Origin: CAXBCP01 sp047638395
Lineage (GTDB): Bacteria > Pseudomonadota > Alphaproteobacteria > MPNO01 > UBA830
DNA: 64,000 bases
Reading direction: 5' to 3'
NCBI GenBank assembly: GCA_047638395.1
Contig: JBLIMV010000001.1
Location: 124,001 to 188,000 of the forward strand
The position numbers and the translations under genes are program-made. This document shows, piece by piece, positions 61,552 to 64,000 of the stretch. Each line of letters begins with the position of its first letter. Position 1 is the first letter of the stretch. The notes below the pieces were generated by a model. It saw only the letters and a list, made by a program, of their open reading frames with translations. It was not told the DNA's origin and searched no databases.

Positions 61552-62343
61552 TTAGCCGTCTAGAAAGGCCAGGATTTCCGTGTGTGTGCGGGAATCGCCG
61601 CAGGCAAGGATTGTGCCGTCGGAAGACAGTGTGACCGGATTTCCCTGCCAGTCCGTTACGATCCCGCCGGCTGCTTCGATTACCGGCACGAGCGCGCAGA
61701 AATCATAGGTCTGCAGTCCGGCTTCCAGGACCACGTCGACAAACCCGGACGCAATCTGTGCGTAGGTGTAGCAGTCGCCACCGTACACCACGTGTTTTGC
61801 GCCCGCCGCGACTTTGCGCCAGTGGGCGTCCTGGCCGGGGCCAAACAGATCGGCCGCCGTTGTGCCGGCGATGGCGTCTGCCAGTGACGGGCAGGCGCGG
61901 ACCGCGACGGGATCGCCATTGTATCGCGTGCCCGAACCTGTCGCGCCGACCCAGCGTTCGCCGTTCACCGGCTGGTCGATCATACCGAGGATCGGGGTGC
62001 CGTTGCGTACCAGCGCGATCAGCGTACCGAAAATCGGCCGCCCGCTGATGAATGATTTGGTGCCGTCAATCGGGTCGATCACCCAGACATATTCGGCATC
62101 CGTATCCGTGTTGCCGAATTCCTCGCCGATGATGCCGTCACCCGGGCGCGCCTCGGCCAGAATCGCGCGGATCGCCTGTTCGGCCTCGCGGTCTGCTGCG
62201 GTGACCGGCGACGCGTCGGCTTTGCCGTCTACCTGGATCGGTTGGCGGAAATAGCCACGGATCACGGGTCCGCTGGCGTCCGCCAGCCGATGGGCAAGGT
62301 CGATAAAGTCGGGAGGGCAGGCGTCAGTCATGGGGGCAGTCAT
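61552..62343 (-). CDS. hisN: Inositol monophosphatase family, histidinol-phosphatase type
   Basis: 263 residues from the ATG at 62343 (another in-frame start at 62331 is possible). Metal-dependent phosphatase motifs: EEFGNTDTDAEYVWVIDPID followed by GTKSF near residue 75-100, and the late YDFCALVPVIEAAGGIVTDW with the third metal Asp near 210. The late motif YDFCA...I-x-x-A-G-G fits the HisN group of histidinol phosphatases. Cytoplasmic, last step but one of histidine synthesis if so. Stands alone here. Confidence 0.85.
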   Translation of the reverse strand: MTAPMTDACPPDFIDLAHRLADASGPVIRGYFRQPIQVDGKADASPVTAADREAEQAIRAILAEARPGDGIIGEEFGNTDTDAEYVWVIDPIDGTKSFISGRPIFGTLIALVRNGTPILGMIDQPVNGERWVGATGSGTRYNGDPVAVRACPSLADAIAGTTAADLFGPGQDAHWRKVAAGAKHVVYGGDCYTYAQIASGFVDVVLEAGLQTYDFCALVPVIEAAGGIVTDWQGNPVTLSSDGTILACGDSRTHTEILAFLDG

Positions 62344-62415
62344 GCGCGCAGTCTGTCGCAAATCGTGATCGTTTGAAAGGGGAGCAGTCTGAAACGGTGA
62401 GCGTAGATCTTGGTG

Positions 62416-62919
62416 TTAATGCACGACCTTGTAGCTAAAGGCAGAGACGACGCGATTGACGCGGAGGCCGTCATCCGACAACGGCAACAGAATGCTGCGA
62501 TACAGCACTTCCTGGCCCTTCTTGTTGAAGAACCGGCCGACATCGGCCATGGGTTTTTTGAGATCAACCGAGGCCCGGCAGAACGACAGGCCCATTTCGG
62601 TGGAAGACGGAAGCGTATCGAGTACGGAAAGCCCTGTCGGGTCCCGGCCTAAAGCTGCCTGGACGCGTTCGCCGGCGGCAATAACCCGGTCGTCAAGCTC
62701 GCTGACGCCGACTTCTATAACCAGGGAATCCTCTGCGCCGAACGGGCAGTCATCCATATCCAGCACAGATGACATCGGCAGATCACCGTCATTACGCACG
62801 CTTTCCCAGAATTTAAGCGCTTTTCCTACTAATCGGTTCTCGACGTTCGAGCGAACGCGCTCTGTCGCCTGAGAACTCGAATGCTGATGATCCAATGTCA
62901 CCCCCCCTAAAATACGCAT
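62416..62919 (-). CDS. PAS_5-type single-domain protein
   Basis: 167 residues, no other domain. Sequence pattern ALKFWESVRNDGDLPMSSVL ... FWE-start, VSELDDRVIAAGERVQAALG and RFFNKKGQEVLYRSILLPLS matches the PAS_5 group common in Rhodospirillales, small proteins of unknown role often found in many copies per genome. Cytoplasmic, probably a ligand or partner-binding module. No transcription partner. Confidence 0.75.
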   Translation of the reverse strand: MRILGGVTLDHQHSSSQATERVRSNVENRLVGKALKFWESVRNDGDLPMSSVLDMDDCPFGAEDSLVIEVGVSELDDRVIAAGERVQAALGRDPTGLSVLDTLPSSTEMGLSFCRASVDLKKPMADVGRFFNKKGQEVLYRSILLPLSDDGLRVNRVVSAFSYKVVH

Positions 62920-63027
62920 ACTTACCCACTACCAAGAAGACCCTACTCTGTCCCGGTAGTGGTTTACAAATAGTTAATGCACGACCGAAAGTGCCGGTGA
63001 ACCGACTATTCCGACTTTGGCGGGGTT

Positions 63028-63999
63028 TTATTTGAGCGGGGCGGGGGTGTCGGCCAGGCTACGTAGGTAGGCGATAACGTTGGCCCGGTCGCTGTCTTTG
63101 CGAAGACCGGCGAACGTCATCTTGGTGCCTTTGGCGTAGTCCCGCGGCTTCAGCAGGAACGCGTTCAGGTTTTCATATGTCCAGGCCGTGCCGGCCATTG
63201 CAACGAGCGCTTTTGAATACTTGAAACCGTCATGGGCGGCTTTTTTGGCATTCACGACATTCCACAGATTCGGGCCGATGCCGTTCTTGCCGCCTTTATC
63301 GACGGTATGGCAGGCCTTGCATTTGTTGAAGACGCGCTTGCCTTTATCCAGATCGGCAGCGCCGATCATTTCGGCAATGTTCACTTTCGGGGCTGCGGCT
63401 GTGGCTGCGGCGGGCGCGGCGCTGGCGGCCTGTGTGGCCTCTGCAGCGGCTGCCTTCACCGGCGCCGCGGCGGCTTCGACGGCTTTCATGGCCGCCTGCT
63501 TGGCGTCTTCGAGTGCTTTGGTGACCGCATCGATCTCGGCCTGTGTCGGCAGTGGCGCGGGCGTGTCGGCCGCGGCGCGCATATAGGCGATGAGGTTCGC
63601 GCGGTCCGATGTCTTTTTCAGACCGGCAAAGGACATCTTGGTACCCGGAATGTAATCCTTCGGCTTCGCCAGGAAAGCGTTCAGGCTTTCGTAGGTCCAG
63701 GAACCTTCTTTCGCCAAGAGAGATTTCGAATACTTGAATCCGTCATGTGAGCCGCGCTTGGCGTTGACCGTGTTCCACAGTGCCGGGCCGATCTTGTTTT
63801 TGCCGCCTTTGGCAAAGTCATGGCAGGCTGCGCATTTCTTCGCGACCTTGCCGCCCGCTTCAACGCTTGCCGAGGCAAGCATGGCCGAAATCGGTGCCAG
63901 CGGTTCCTTGACCTTTGGCGCTTTCGCCTTTGCCGTTACGGTTGCTTCGGCACCATGTCCGCCACCGTGGCCACCACCATGTCCGCCGCCCGTGGTCAC
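63028..63999 (-). CDS. Two-domain cytochrome c (CycM-like), 5' end outside the window
   Basis: At least 323 residues; the frame runs off the window edge, so the N-terminus (signal or anchor) is missing. Visible N-terminus is His/Gly-rich (GGGHGGGHGGGHGAEA), then an Ala/Lys linker. Two class I cytochrome c domains: heme site CAACH at 56-60 with Met ligand in GTKMSFAG near 122, and CKACH at 227-231 with GTKMTFAG. An Ala-rich linker (about 150-205) joins them. Most relatives have one such domain. Periplasmic electron carrier, likely to the terminal oxidase. Confidence 0.88.
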   Translation of the reverse strand: MTTGGGHGGGHGGGHGAEATVTAKAKAPKVKEPLAPISAMLASASVEAGGKVAKKCAACHDFAKGGKNKIGPALWNTVNAKRGSHDGFKYSKSLLAKEGSWTYESLNAFLAKPKDYIPGTKMSFAGLKKTSDRANLIAYMRAAADTPAPLPTQAEIDAVTKALEDAKQAAMKAVEAAAAPVKAAAAEATQAASAAPAAATAAAPKVNIAEMIGAADLDKGKRVFNKCKACHTVDKGGKNGIGPNLWNVVNAKKAAHDGFKYSKALVAMAGTAWTYENLNAFLLKPRDYAKGTKMTFAGLRKDSDRANVIAYLRSLADTPAPLK

Positions 64000-64000
64000 G

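Overview
The window looks like chromosomal DNA of a GC-rich alphaproteobacterium, probably Rhodospirillales-like. This is inferred from codon use, the family mix (LLM flavin oxidoreductases, VanA-type Rieske oxygenases, LigAB, YejABEF, a PAS_5-type protein, CycM-type cytochrome c) and an Irr-type iron box. No rRNA or tRNA gene, CRISPR array, transposase or integrase was seen.

Layout. 1-7.1 kb: a minus-strand operon of alpha/beta hydrolases and two tandem luciferase-like oxidoreductases, then an acyl-CoA ligase divergent from a dienelactone hydrolase, then a radical SAM protein. 7.3-14.4 kb: 1-Cys peroxiredoxin, ACMSD-like amidohydrolase, DapA-like aldolase with a GST, a flavin monooxygenase with an altered Baeyer-Villiger motif, a cupin and a maleylacetate reductase-like enzyme. 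14.4-18 kb: an accessory patch bounded by a duplicated 3' fragment of that reductase, with a small GNAT, a small membrane protein, LysR, DUF2306 and a lipoprotein. 18-21.5 kb: katG behind a Fur-family (Irr-type) box, and another LLM enzyme. 21.5-24.6 kb: two PEP-CTERM-like secreted paralogues, one frameshifted, then an HxlR regulator divergent from an exported cupin across a large inverted repeat. 24.6-28.3 kb: isochorismatase-LigB-LigA operon divergent from a ThDP enzyme. 28.3-31 kb: a PEP-CTERM protein, a very GC-rich pair of phage-like genes and a secreted protein. 31.2-34.8 kb: RimB-like protease, RimK-like ATP-grasp ligase and an aspartoacylase-family enzyme, then a class II aldolase. 34.8-35.4 kb: a composite repeat array. 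35.4-38.9 kb: maleate isomerase/racemase family, GFA protein and two Rieske oxygenases. 38.9-46.8 kb: PEP-CTERM-like protein, BI-1 family protein, the ybbP-ybbA/tesA arrangement, FIST protein and ThpR. 46.8-49.4 kb: TetR/VOC pair, GST, MarR. 49.4-51.5 kb: two tandem von Willebrand A proteins with PEP-CTERM tails, each behind a sigma-54 promoter with a matching upstream inverted repeat. 51.5-53.6 kb: TetR and a flavoprotein disulfide reductase. 53.8-61.4 kb: a peptide ABC importer operon with two binding proteins. 61.5-64 kb: HisN-type phosphatase, PAS protein, and a two-domain cytochrome c cut by the window end.

Two themes stand out. The first is dispersed catabolic capacity for aromatic or xenobiotic compounds (oxygenases, ring-opening and lactone-processing enzymes, CoA ligase). 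The second is a set of six PEP-CTERM-like exported proteins, implying an exosortase system encoded elsewhere; the sigma-54 control of the VWA pair is the most interesting signal. Several intergenic regions carry repeats that include copies of the neighbouring gene's 3' end.
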